NCBI GenBank assembly: GCA_040754395.1
Contig: JBFMCL010000003.1
Span: forward strand, 62,001-126,000
DNA length: 64,000 nt
Reading direction: 5' to 3'
Source of the DNA: Nitrospirota bacterium
Lineage (GTDB): Bacteria > Nitrospirota > Thermodesulfovibrionia > Thermodesulfovibrionales > SM23-35
The translations under genes and the position numbers were made by a program. Under the pieces are notes generated by a model. That model was not told the origin of the DNA. It searched no databases and saw nothing but the letters and a program-made list of their open reading frames with translations. Shown here in pieces: positions 53,601 to 63,678 of the stretch. Each line of letters begins with the position of its first letter. Positions within the stretch are counted from its first letter, which is position 1.

Positions 53601-54090
53601 AGAATGAACTGCCGGCGAGATATACCCCTTCACCGGAAATCATCCCTCTGGTCTGGCTGTACCCCCGTGCCTGTTCTTTTCCAAATTGTTCTATGGGATG
53701 GTCAATGGTTCCGCCGTAACTGAGGACAAAGGAATTCATGCCATTGGGCAGACGCACGCGGAAGGATTCAGTGTACCCTGAATGTGTTTCGTCGTTTATT
53801 TTTGTCATGTGCACCCCTGCGGTATGCACAAACGGATTAAGCCCTGCATGAAGCGCGAAGGTAAATTCAGGGAGGAGGCTCTCAGGCACGGTTACATTAT
53901 TTTCTGCAGCAAAACGTTTCTCTTGCGGAGAGAGAGTGACTTTCATTTCATGATGCACCAGGTCTTCTGACGGAGCAAACATGCGGATTTGCACAGCCTG
54001 TTCCACCGCGTACAGAAACGACGCGGTCAACAGGAGAAAAAACGGGAGACAAATCACCTGCGCCAAGTGTTTCATGAAAACTCTTTCCAT
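50689..54090 (-). CDS. Secreted M1 aminopeptidase-M28 peptidase-PDZ fusion
   Basis: This 1133-residue exported protein has a signal peptide (start at 54090 or the ATG at 54075, which has GGAAAGAG). An M1 gluzincin domain carries HEILHNWWG and the later Glu in GNWSEGLTAYL (about residues 315-345). A linker region is followed by an M28 peptidase domain with zinc ligands in IGAHYDHLG, ADDNASG, TGEEQGKKGS, NLDTVG and GPHADYHKP (about 850-1020). A PDZ domain ends the protein (SPAERAGLREGDIIVGI). Two metallopeptidases and a PDZ in one chain are unusual. It lies 15 bases after the TolB-like gene. Confidence 0.85.
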   Translation of the reverse strand: MERVFMKHLAQVICLPFFLLLTASFLYAVEQAVQIRMFAPSEDLVHHEMKVTLSPQEKRFAAENNVTVPESLLPEFTFALHAGLNPFVHTAGVHMTKINDETHSGYTESFRVRLPNGMNSFVLSYGGTIDHPIEQFGKEQARGYSQTRGMISGEGVYLAGSSFWYPVIGEFFVSFDLRTELPPEWDAVSQGGRTAHNKDPIKTVVRWESPEPQEEIYLIAARFHEYSKSDGRLEAMVFLRTPEKGLAEKYLDATVRYIRMYEKLIGPYLYPKFALVENFWETGFGMPSFTLLGTKVVRFPFIINSSYPHEILHNWWGNSVFPDYRKGNWSEGLTAYLSDHLFKEQQGEGAEYRQTTLQKYADYVSGGRDFPLTGFRSRHSSSSEAIGYGKSLMFFHMLRMELGDKVFIEGIRDFYAKNRFGFAAFDGLERSFAQVSGRDLRNAFDQWVTGTGAPELTAGDMKVKRENDAYLLTGTITQRQPGRVYQLKVPVAVTLQGQDKAYQTVLRMDAKRLDIRIKLPSLPLRIDIDPEFDLFRRLGRDEIPPAITQALGAAKMLAILPSRADAALLQAYRELAYGLRNTGPDEVETKLDTEIIALPDDRAVAIIGYENLFIDKVREALLGYEMDITPEHVRIGQAEFPIKNHSLVLTARNPHRKDMALMFIASDVHGALPGLIRKLPHYHKYSYLGFSGTEPANIAKGRWPVQDSPMTVFIPGEDGRIEKAGMAELRRREALVGHESASSSERMMQTVRFLAGDVLRGRGTGTRELDRAAEYIAEKFREAGLEPAGDNGSYFQEWEDIDDRSHPVKMKNIIGILPGRKQEWSDQSVVIGAHYDHLGVTSGDSGITDGTRIYHGADDNASGVAVLIELAQILGESLTPERNIIFAAFTGEEQGKKGSRHYVASQKRYPAEKCIGMLNLDTVGRLGKNKLLVIGSDSAGEWAHIFRGAGRVAGVEVQTVSEDLDSSDQKSFQDAGVPAVQFFTGPHADYHKPADTAEKIDPEGLTKVASVAQEVLEYLSRRDQPVTSNVQKSEDPVTAIKKERKVSLGIMPDFAFSGQGSRVSGVGQDSPAERAGLREGDIIVGINTMKVNRLKDLSDILKSLHAGDKISIIFLREGQEMTTEAELTERQKN

Positions 54091-54105
54091 ATCTTCCGAC
54101 TATAT

Positions 54106-55173
54106 TTATTCTACCCAGTCGGCGATAAATATATCTGTAGCCCGTGGTTTTTGGGGGTTCCTGTTCGAGGCAAAGGCCAGTTTTCTGCCATCCGGGGAAA
54201 ACATGGGAAATCCGTCAAAGACCTTATTGAAGGTCAGTCTCTTCAGCCCTGTTCCGTCGTCATTGATAAGATACAGTTCAAAGTTATGGCCGAACCGACC
54301 GATATCCTCCCGCCAGTCATCCATATTGCTCGAAAAGATAATGCGCCTTCCGTCCGGATGCCATGACGGAGCGAAATTCGTGGCCTTGTTCCCGAAGATT
54401 CTTTTTTTATTAGACCCGTCTGAATCCATGATCCATAGATCAAGCGGAACGGGAACAATATAATGATGCTCCATGCATCTCCGCCACAGTGCTCTCTCTT
54501 CTTCGGTTTCAGGATACCAAGCCCGCCAAACGATCCTCCTGCCATCAGGGGAAAACCATGGCCCGCCGTCGTAGCCGTATTTGTCGGTCAGCCGTTTCAG
54601 CCCGGAACCGTCGGAATTCATGATATAGACATCGAAATCCCCCTCCCTGAGGGACCCGAAAACAATTTTTTCCCCGTCCGGGGAAACAATCGGCTCCGCA
54701 TCGTAATCAGGGAATTCCGTAATCTGTTGCATGTCTGACCCGTCAGCATTTGCGCTGAAAATGTCATATGGATACAGCGGCCATACATGGCCTCCGGTCC
54801 GGGGCATGTCAGGCTTTGGAGGGCATTCACCGGGGATATGGCCGGTTGAGGAAAAGAGAATCCGTCTGTTGTCCGGGAAGAAAAACGCACAGGTATGAGC
54901 GCCGTGATCAGGGCTGACCATGGTTTTTTCAGAACCGTCAGTGTTCATGATCCAAATCTTGTCACACGCATACCCTCCCCGGTTCGACTGGAAGATGAGT
55001 TTTTTCCCGTCAGGACTGAAATACGCTTCGCCATTGTCTCCCTCAAACGTAAGCTGCCTGACGTTTCTTATGTGCTCCCCGATGAATCCTTCATCATGCG
55101 TAAGTGAAATATCTTTCCGCGCACATCCGGAAATCAGAAGAAATATGGACAACAGAAGAAATGATATTCTCAT
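54106..55173 (-). CDS. TolB-like beta-propeller lipoprotein
   Basis: The protein is 355 residues from the ATG at 55173 (GGAG upstream), with a lipoprotein signal ending LLISGCARK. Five to six PD40-type blades are visible by the repeated pattern SPDGKKLIFQSNRGG, SPDGEKIVFGS, SPDGRRIVWRA, HPDGRRIIFSS and SPDGRKLAFASN. Lipoproteins of this sort act as periplasmic scaffolds. It is cotranscribed with the peptidase fusion and may present or regulate it, which is inference. Confidence 0.85.
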   Translation of the reverse strand: MRISFLLLSIFLLISGCARKDISLTHDEGFIGEHIRNVRQLTFEGDNGEAYFSPDGKKLIFQSNRGGYACDKIWIMNTDGSEKTMVSPDHGAHTCAFFFPDNRRILFSSTGHIPGECPPKPDMPRTGGHVWPLYPYDIFSANADGSDMQQITEFPDYDAEPIVSPDGEKIVFGSLREGDFDVYIMNSDGSGLKRLTDKYGYDGGPWFSPDGRRIVWRAWYPETEEERALWRRCMEHHYIVPVPLDLWIMDSDGSNKKRIFGNKATNFAPSWHPDGRRIIFSSNMDDWREDIGRFGHNFELYLINDDGTGLKRLTFNKVFDGFPMFSPDGRKLAFASNRNPQKPRATDIFIADWVE

Positions 55174-55281
55174 GCGAAACTCCTTCTCCTGCAAATGGTA
55201 TTTTCCCTTAAGGGGTCAGCCAGCGCTATTATCGGCACAGAACACGTGCATGTTCTCCGCCCGCTGAATGCATAGCTTCAT

Positions 55282-56382
55282 TCAGCCCACGGCATCGAAA
55301 AATTCATACCCCATTGATTCCGCCAGAGATTTATGCACCACTTTCCCTCTGTAGGTGTTCAGCGCACTCCTTATAGCCGGGTCTTCCCTGATCGCCCTTT
55401 CAACACCGGCATCTGCGAGAGTTTTTACATAGGGAAGCGTAACATTCGTAAGCGCGATCGTCGAGGTTTTCGGGTATGCGCCGGGCATATTGGATACCAT
55501 GTAGTGTATAACCCCGTCTATCACATATATTGGATCATCGTGGGTAGTCGGCCTTGCCGTCTCGAAACACCCCCCCTGGTCCACGGACACGTCGACAATT
55601 ACCGCCCCTTTTTTCATCATACCGAGCATCCCTCTTGTGACAACAACAGGTGTTTTCCCGCCCGGTACCAGGACCGCCCCGACCATTATATCTGCTTCCT
55701 TTATCTCTTCCCTGAGATTATGCATCGTGACCGGGAGTGTCTTCACCCTCCCCATGAACATTTCATCTATTCTCCGGAGCGCCTCCATCCGTATGTCCAT
55801 GACCACAGTGTCCATTCCAAGGCCGATGCAGTCCCGCGCAGCATTTGTACCGACCACACCCGCCCCTATGATCACCGCCTTCGCCGGCTGCACACCCAGG
55901 ATGCCGGTCGGCAGAAGGCCTTCTCCGCCATGGATCCTCTGCAAATAGTATGAGGCCATAAGCGGCGCCATTCTCCCCGCGATCTCACTCATCGGGGCAA
56001 GCAGAGGAAGGCTGCCGTTCTTCTGCAGTGTCTCGTATGCAAGTCCGGAAATCTCTTTCTCAAGGAGCACATTAATCAGCTCAGGGTTTGCAGCCAGATG
56101 GAGAAAAGTGAAGAGCGCCTGCTCTTTCCGGAACAGGGCATATTCGTCCGGGACAGGCTCTTTTACCTTTACAAGCAGCTCCGCCGTATCGAAGACTGTA
56201 TTCCGCGATACGATTTCAGCGCCTGCGCTCAGGTATTCTTCATCCGGAAAGTCGCTGCCCTGACCGGCATTCGTCTCAATAAGGACTGAATGGCCGCCGG
56301 CCCTGAGTTCTTCGACGCCATAGGGAGTCATCCCCACCCTGAATTCGCCTTTTTTTATCTCTTTCGGGATACCTATTCGCAT
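55282..56382 (-). CDS. ald: Alanine dehydrogenase
   Basis: This 366-residue enzyme interconverts L-alanine and pyruvate plus ammonia with NAD. Landmarks are MRIGIPKEIKKGEFRVGMTP, AYETLQ, the NAD loop VIIGAGVVGTNAARDCIGLG and the catalytic-region DVSVDQGGCFETARPTTHDDP. Length matches the family. It is a single gene, divergent from pncC, and could assimilate ammonia or allow growth on alanine. Confidence 0.96.
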   Translation of the reverse strand: MRIGIPKEIKKGEFRVGMTPYGVEELRAGGHSVLIETNAGQGSDFPDEEYLSAGAEIVSRNTVFDTAELLVKVKEPVPDEYALFRKEQALFTFLHLAANPELINVLLEKEISGLAYETLQKNGSLPLLAPMSEIAGRMAPLMASYYLQRIHGGEGLLPTGILGVQPAKAVIIGAGVVGTNAARDCIGLGMDTVVMDIRMEALRRIDEMFMGRVKTLPVTMHNLREEIKEADIMVGAVLVPGGKTPVVVTRGMLGMMKKGAVIVDVSVDQGGCFETARPTTHDDPIYVIDGVIHYMVSNMPGAYPKTSTIALTNVTLPYVKTLADAGVERAIREDPAIRSALNTYRGKVVHKSLAESMGYEFFDAVG

Positions 56383-56531
56383 ACCTTTCCCCGTTCTTCT
56401 GGAAATCTGCCTTATTATATCAGGAGCGTTCCGGCTTGACCATAGCGCATAAATCCGGGGCTGCCCGAAATATTTTTTTCCCTTTTGCGGGTTTCTCTGA
56501 TAAACTTTTTAATGTCACTGCAGACAACCAT

Positions 56532-59103
<2,572 letters not shown>

Positions 59104-59194
59104 CCATAACAAGACAGCACCGGAGACCTGTTTCTCTGTGTCAGGGGCTACCCTGGCCACTAACTTCTCAGCACACATCCGGGGAGAGGGATAC

Positions 59195-59275
59195 ATGGAC
59201 ATACAGACGTTTGTTATTGCCGCAGCAGTCATGTTCCTGATTTATATATTCATCAGGCTGCTGACCGGGAGATAA
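59195..59275 (+). CDS. 26-residue single-pass membrane peptide
   Basis: A short frame encodes MDIQTFVIAAAVMFLIYIF followed by IRLLTGR and a TAA. It has a good GGGGAGAGGG site at 59181-59190 and one membrane helix with positive residues on the C-terminal side. It begins 91 bases after ligA. Small peptides of this design often adjust membrane complexes. I do not recognise a family, and it could be chance. Confidence 0.4.
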   Translation: MDIQTFVIAAAVMFLIYIFIRLLTGR

Positions 59276-59389
59276 GCCGGAAGACTGTTGTTTTTCCTCA
59301 ACTCTGCGCGTTCATGCGCTGCCTGGCCCGTTATGACATCCGCATGACGAACATTTCTTTCTGATGCAAAAAAAAAATCAAAAAAAAGC

Positions 59390-59418
59390 TTGACAACCTC
59401 TCTGAAAGGGAGTATAAA
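59390..59418 (+). promoter_or_regulatory. Near-consensus sigma-70 promoter of a candidate small RNA
   Basis: TTGACA (59390-59395), a 17-base spacer and TATAAA (59413-59418) form one of the best promoters in the window. The expected start is near 59425. No protein-coding start with a ribosome site follows, but a highly paired segment ending in a T-run does. Confidence 0.65.
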
Positions 59419-59424
59419 TGAAGT

Positions 59425-59590
59425 AAGAAGAGCTGGCTTACCAAGGGTGGTGAACCTGCTCCTCTCGCTCTCAGCGCGTAAAGTTGTAAGGTCGTAGGAC
59501 GTAAGGTTGCAGACGTAAAAGTCTTAAGCTGCATGTCTCATGATGTACAATTTGCTGAGAGACGGGAGGAAGCAGGCACCACTTTTTTTT
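59425..59590 (+). ncRNA. Candidate structured small RNA of about 166 bases
   Basis: The left strand (59447-59475) and right strand (59554-59582) form about 27 base pairs with only small bulges: GGTG side with CACC, CCTGC with GCAGG, TCCTC with GAGGA, and CTCTCAGC with GCTGAGAG. Eight T residues (59583-59590) follow at once, as in an intrinsic terminator. Inside, 59481-59488 pairs with 59546-59553, and a TGCAG...CTGCA hairpin caps the structure. The promoter just upstream makes an independent transcript likely. It resembles 6S RNA in overall shape only; I cannot assign a class. Confidence 0.5.
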
Positions 59591-59673
59591 CATCATTAAC
59601 TATCATTTCCTTATTTTTTCGCGCAGGATTGCCGGCGTGACATTCCCGCACCATCCCCGCTTTTTCCTGGCAT

Positions 59674-59693
59674 ATTGCAACCTTAGTTGCAAT
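59674..59693. promoter_or_regulatory. 20-bp palindrome, probable operator
   Basis: ATTGCAAC-CTTA-GTTGCAAT is a perfect palindrome with 8-bp arms. A further half-site TTGCAACCTAATG stands about 35 bases downstream, next to a TTGACA at about 59738. This looks like a repressor binding region for the truncated gene start at 59809 or its former operon. No regulator gene is adjacent. Confidence 0.5.
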
Positions 59694-59808
59694 ACCGCAT
59701 ACAACCTTTTCCTTAATAATTTGCAACCTAATGGGGATTGACAAAAACGCCACATCATATAGGGTTGAATTAAGGGGCTCTGAGCAAGAGCAAGTGAAAG
59801 GAGTCTCT

Positions 59809-59898
59809 ATGCACATACAGCGAATCAGGACATGGAGCCTTCTGGCCATTGCCGTTTTTTCCTTTTCCGGCCGCCGACAATCCACATGGCGCATATGA
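59809..59898 (+). pseudogene. Truncated start of a secreted-protein gene
   Basis: After a clear AAAGGAG site, 29 codons encode MHIQRIRTWSLLAIAVFSFSG and then a short basic tail before a TGA. The first 20 residues have signal-peptide character. The frame ends where the convergent ABC permease gene begins (59906), suggesting that the body of the gene was deleted or rearranged away. It might instead be a genuine short peptide. Confidence 0.4.
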
Positions 59899-59905
59899 TC
59901 CCTGT

Positions 59906-60661
59906 TCATTGAATGATGCGTCTTCGCATGAGTCTGAAGGGATAGGGAGCGAGCAGCAGCGCAACTGCACAAAGCCATACGATATCCCAGATGCACAGCG
60001 CGGGATCCCCTGACGCGAACGCTCTGCAGATATTCACAAGATGGTACAGCGGCGTGAAAAAAGCGATCTTTGCAACAACAGGCGGAAGATTGTCCAGCGG
60101 GAAAAAAATTCCCGAGAAAAGGAACATCGGTGTCATCAAAAGTGTGTAAAAATAATTATATGAATCGATGCCCGGGATGACAGCGGTAAACATAACCGAT
60201 ATCTCTGCGAAGATCAGTCCGGCAACGAAGAGAAGAGGGACAACCAGGAGAATAAGCGGGGAATCAACAAGACCAAACAGCGAGATCACAAGTATAATGG
60301 TCGTTCCGTAGAGCAGGCTTTTCGTTGCACCCCACATGAGTTCCCCTGCTATAAGGTCGTCGAGGTTGACGGGCGTTGCGAGTATCGCATCGAATGTCTT
60401 CTGATACGTCATCCTGACGTATGTCCCGTAAGTGCATTCATATATTACCGCGAACATCGCGGACGATGCAATGATCCCGGGAGCGATAAACTTAATGTAC
60501 GGAACCCCGTTGATCTGCTGCACAAATGCCCCCAGCCCGAGCCCCAGTGCGGCAAGATACAGGACTGGTTCAACGAAATTCAGGGCTATGCTCGATTTGT
60601 ACAGCTTTGTATAGACCGTGAAATTCCTCTGCCAGACCCTGAATGCGCGTTTCAGTTTCAT
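59906..60661 (-). CDS. ABC-2 type exporter permease, NodJ-like
   Basis: This 251-residue membrane protein has six helices. It contains the family stretch FVEPVLYLAALGLGLGAFV, the cytoplasmic segment YECTYGTYVRMTYQKTFDAILATP and the late FLFSGIFFPLDNLPP, matching NodJ-type ABC-2 permeases for lipo-oligosaccharide or drug export. It lies 160 bases after the ATPase gene on the same strand. Substrate unknown. Confidence 0.88.
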   Translation of the reverse strand: MKLKRAFRVWQRNFTVYTKLYKSSIALNFVEPVLYLAALGLGLGAFVQQINGVPYIKFIAPGIIASSAMFAVIYECTYGTYVRMTYQKTFDAILATPVNLDDLIAGELMWGATKSLLYGTTIILVISLFGLVDSPLILLVVPLLFVAGLIFAEISVMFTAVIPGIDSYNYFYTLLMTPMFLFSGIFFPLDNLPPVVAKIAFFTPLYHLVNICRAFASGDPALCIWDIVWLCAVALLLAPYPFRLMRRRIIQ

Positions 60662-60821
60662 AAGGAGCGTTCTCTTCTTTTCGGTGTCATATTTTCATAC
60701 GCCTTTTGAGGTCTTCTGCGAATGATGAAGACCGGTCAGGCCTGCCGGGAAGTTTCCATCCCTCAGGTCCGGGAGCAGTTGTCCCGGATACCCTCTTCCC
60801 TTTTGCATGGCATGCATCCTT

Positions 60822-61562
60822 TCAGTCTTTCAGTGAACTTCCGGTCAATTTCAGATACACATCCTCAAGGTTCCCGCCGTGGATGTTCATCAGCCTGGAA
60901 GGTGAATCAACCGTCACAATCTTTCCTGAATCCATGATTGCCACCCTGTCGCAAAGCTTTTCCGCCTCCTCCATATAATGGGTCGTAAGCAGCAGTGTGG
61001 TATTTTTCGCTTTCAGATGATTCAGCTTTTCCCAGACCGCACGCCTGCTGTGAGGGTCAAGTCCGGTCGTCGGCTCGTCAAGAATCAAAAGCTCGGGATT
61101 GTTAATCAACGACCTTGCCAGCACAAGCCTCCGCTTCATGCCGCCGGACAGGCTGCTTATTTTGACGTCCGTTTTTTTCTGCAGTCCGACAAATTCAAGC
61201 AGTTCCCGCGCAAGCGGTGCAGACCGCCTTTTCGGGATATCAAAATAGCGTGCATATACGATCAGATTCGCACATACTGAGAGATCCGGATCGAGGTTAT
61301 CCTCCTGGGGCATGACACCAATCCGTGCCTTAATGGCACTGGGGTCCTCGGTAACATCAATCCCGAAGACCGTAACCTTCCCGGAATCCGGGGGCATGAA
61401 ACAGTGGATGATCCGCATCACGGTTGTTTTTCCGGCTCCGTTCGGGCCGAGAAAGCCGAAGCATTCCCCTTCTGCTATCTCGAAATCAATACGGTCAACC
61501 GCCCTGAGGGAGTTATAATCCTTGATCAGACCTCTTGCGGTTACAATTCCCATACGTTTCAT
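60822..61562 (-). CDS. ABC exporter ATP-binding protein, NodI-like
   Basis: The protein is 246 residues from the ATG at 61562 (MKRMG; the second ATG at 61553 is an alternative), and the longer frame is unlikely. Walker A is GPNGAGKTTVMRII, signature SSLSGGMKRRLVLARSLI, Walker B LLILDEPTTGLD, switch His in LLTTHYMEEAE. It powers the NodJ-like permease encoded next. No third accessory gene is visible. The order ATPase then permease is as in nodIJ. Confidence 0.9.
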   Translation of the reverse strand: MKRMGIVTARGLIKDYNSLRAVDRIDFEIAEGECFGFLGPNGAGKTTVMRIIHCFMPPDSGKVTVFGIDVTEDPSAIKARIGVMPQEDNLDPDLSVCANLIVYARYFDIPKRRSAPLARELLEFVGLQKKTDVKISSLSGGMKRRLVLARSLINNPELLILDEPTTGLDPHSRRAVWEKLNHLKAKNTTLLLTTHYMEEAEKLCDRVAIMDSGKIVTVDSPSRLMNIHGGNLEDVYLKLTGSSLKD

Positions 61563-61720
61563 TGTAGCATGACTGAGAAGGATGCATGCGCAATACACCT
61601 GTTTTGACAAATGGGATACAAAAGGTTTATTTTTTATAGGAGGGCATAATGCCTGCAATCACAGGAGAACAAAGAGATGTCACCTGCGTGCGATTATATT
61701 TTTTGAAAAGAGGGTTTGTC

Positions 61721-62593
61721 ATGCGGCAAATTTTTTACCTGATATCCTTACTCCTCACAATTCTTCTCTGCTCCTGCACCCTTCTCCCGAGACCTCCCCA
61801 GAAACAGGCAAAGGTCGCGGTGGTCCTCGGGGCCGGAGCGGCAAAGGGGTTTGCGCATGTTGGTGTGCTGAAGGTCCTCGAGTCGAACAAAATCCCCGTA
61901 CATATGATCGTGGGCACAAGCGCAGGGAGTTTTGTGGGTTCCCTCTATGCGTACGGATTCAGTGCGTTCGAACTGCAGAAGCTTTCGTTCGCCATCACAA
62001 GAGATGACATCATCGACCTTACCATCCCGGACAGCGGCTTCGTTAAGGGAGAGAAACTTGAAGGTTATGTCAATTACCTTCTCAGAAATATGCCGATCGA
62101 AAAACTGCGGATTCCTTTCTATGCGGTTGCAACAGATATACTGACAGGGAAAGAGGTTGTATTCGGGAGCGGGAACACAGGAACTGCTGTCCGGGCAAGC
62201 TGCGCAATTCCCGGCGTATTCACGCCAGTGAACATTTCCGGCAGGATGTATGTTGACGGCGGGGTTGTAAGCCCGGTAGCGGTGGAGGCTGCAAGACGAC
62301 TGGGTGCAGATGTCGTCATAGCGGTAGATGTAGCCAGCGATATCAGCACTTCCGTCCCCCGGGGCACGATAGAGACAATCCTCCAATCCGTCAATATCAT
62401 GTATGCGAGGCTGGCAGCTATTCAGCTCGCAAACGCGGATGTGGTCATAAAACCGAGGGTTGGCTATATCTCAAGCACTGACTTTTCGAAGAAACATGAA
62501 GCGACCCTCGAGGGTGAGAAGGCAGCCATTAAAGCCCTTCCTGAAATACAGGAGATAATGAATGCATTGAAACAGGCAGGCAGACTGAACTGA
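61721..62593 (+). CDS. Patatin-like phospholipase lipoprotein
   Basis: The protein is 290 residues from the ATG at 61721 (AGAGG upstream) with a lipoprotein signal ending LLCSCTLLP. The patatin dyad is visible: oxyanion loop LGAGAAKGFAHVGVLK, nucleophile in IVGTSAGSFVG, and the Asp in YVDGGVVSP. It resembles RssA-type bacterial patatins and probably hydrolyses phospholipids in the outer membrane. It is divergent from the ABC exporter. Confidence 0.9.
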   Translation: MRQIFYLISLLLTILLCSCTLLPRPPQKQAKVAVVLGAGAAKGFAHVGVLKVLESNKIPVHMIVGTSAGSFVGSLYAYGFSAFELQKLSFAITRDDIIDLTIPDSGFVKGEKLEGYVNYLLRNMPIEKLRIPFYAVATDILTGKEVVFGSGNTGTAVRASCAIPGVFTPVNISGRMYVDGGVVSPVAVEAARRLGADVVIAVDVASDISTSVPRGTIETILQSVNIMYARLAAIQLANADVVIKPRVGYISSTDFSKKHEATLEGEKAAIKALPEIQEIMNALKQAGRLN

Positions 62594-62639
62594 TCCTTCG
62601 CTGTGTACACGAAGGAATACACTCAGGAATACCGGAGCA

Positions 62640-62807
62640 TCAGACCCTGTCAGAGGGCCGGAGCGCTATTCTCTCCAGACTCTCCTCATCCAACTCGTTG
62701 AGATATTCGGACACCGGGAATTTTTTACCGCAATCCATGCAGTTAAAGGAAACGCGCCTTCAGCTGATCACAAGCTTTATCTTGCCGTTGCAGAGCTTAC
62801 ATTTCAT
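62640..62807 (-). pseudogene. Small zinc-ribbon protein gene interrupted by an in-frame TGA
   Basis: The frame starts at the ATG 62807 with MKCKLCNGKIKLVIS, meets TGA (62760-62762), and continues as RRVSFNCMDCGKKFPVSEY to a final TGA at 62640. All four zinc cysteines (CXXC before, CXXC after the TGA) are kept and the downstream part stays well formed. The TGA may be a nonsense mutation (for example GGA to TGA), a recoded codon, or a base error. No convincing selenocysteine hairpin was seen downstream. Confidence 0.55.
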
Positions 62808-63075
62808 GTAAATATTATAGCCTTAAACCACACTGAAATCCAAAATATTCAATGCGAGAATGTGGTAGTAATCCATCAGAAATTCCGATCCCGAATTTTC
62901 TCACCGGCGAACGCAGCAGGGCATAAAGATGGCATGCATTCCAGAGAAAACCATTCAGCCCGAGTTTTCCCAAAACTGGTACAATATCCATATTTGTCAG
63001 ATAAGTTTTGGCCGATGGAGAACTTGCGTATCAGAAGGAATACGGCTTCAAAATCTTCTGCAAGGTGTGTACTAG

Positions 63076-63678
63076 GTGATATCCACAGGAGTTGAGAAGG
63101 CATGGGAACTGCTGGGAGGTCTCGATCCCGGGGTTGTCTGCGCGAATGCTGCAGCAGGATTCGAAGCAGCCAACGGCAATTATATTGTGAGATCATTCTG
63201 TGCAGATTTCCTTGTCAATCCCGGAGAAAGGTCTGTCCGGAGCGAAAATCCTCTAGGAGCAGCGATTATGAACAGATTCGGGCATTTCTTTCTCCATTCA
63301 TGCCTCTGGTATCTTGTTCACGCAAAAGAGATTTCGTTCTCGGGAAAGCCGATCAGCCCTCTCAATATCAGGGGCGGCGGGATGTTCTTCAGGGGAAGTC
63401 ATATTCTACCGCTTGACGCCCTCGCAAAAAAATACGGGAATGACAGGCAATCCTTCACACAGAAGGGACAGGAGCTTTGCGCAGAAATACTGGATTTTGG
63501 AGACGCATCGCTCAGACTCTTTCCCATGCCGAGAATACCGGCAACCATTATCCTGTGGCTTGGGGATGATGAATTCTCTCCGAGGGCAGACCTGCTCCTC
63601 GATTCATCGTGCGAGATGCAGGTCCCTCTTGATATCATTTGGTCGACGGCCATGCTGACCGCACTGGTGATGATGTGA
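63076..63678 (+). CDS. DUF3786 domain protein
   Basis: This 200-residue protein starts at GTG 63076 (AAGGTG upstream). It matches DUF3786 (PF12654): KAWELLGGLDPGVVCANA, YIVRSFCADFLVNPGER, the middle GKPISPLNIRGGGMFFRGSH and the late IPATIILWLGDDEFSPRADLLLDSS. The family is typical of anaerobes and is often near corrinoid or acetyl-CoA pathway genes; its function is not established. It overlaps the radical SAM gene by four bases. The gap before it (62808-63075) holds nothing recognised. Confidence 0.85.
   Translation: MISTGVEKAWELLGGLDPGVVCANAAAGFEAANGNYIVRSFCADFLVNPGERSVRSENPLGAAIMNRFGHFFLHSCLWYLVHAKEISFSGKPISPLNIRGGGMFFRGSHILPLDALAKKYGNDRQSFTQKGQELCAEILDFGDASLRLFPMPRIPATIILWLGDDEFSPRADLLLDSSCEMQVPLDIIWSTAMLTALVMM

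Noticed and set aside
59447-59582. Identification of the structured RNA as SRP (4.5S) RNA
   Set aside because: GGTGAACCTG and GGAAGCAGGCACC recall SRP domain IV, but the GGAA tetraloop hairpin and the short distance between the two conserved strands are missing.
59425-59590. Identification of the structured RNA as 6S RNA
   Set aside because: Size and long closing stem fit, but there is no clear central bubble of the right size and no match to conserved 6S bases that I can recall.
62740-62762. Selenocysteine insertion element after the in-frame TGA
   Set aside because: Only a 4-bp stem (AAGG/CCTT) directly after the TGA can be drawn, unlike the longer bacterial element at a fixed distance, so selenocysteine is left as one option only.
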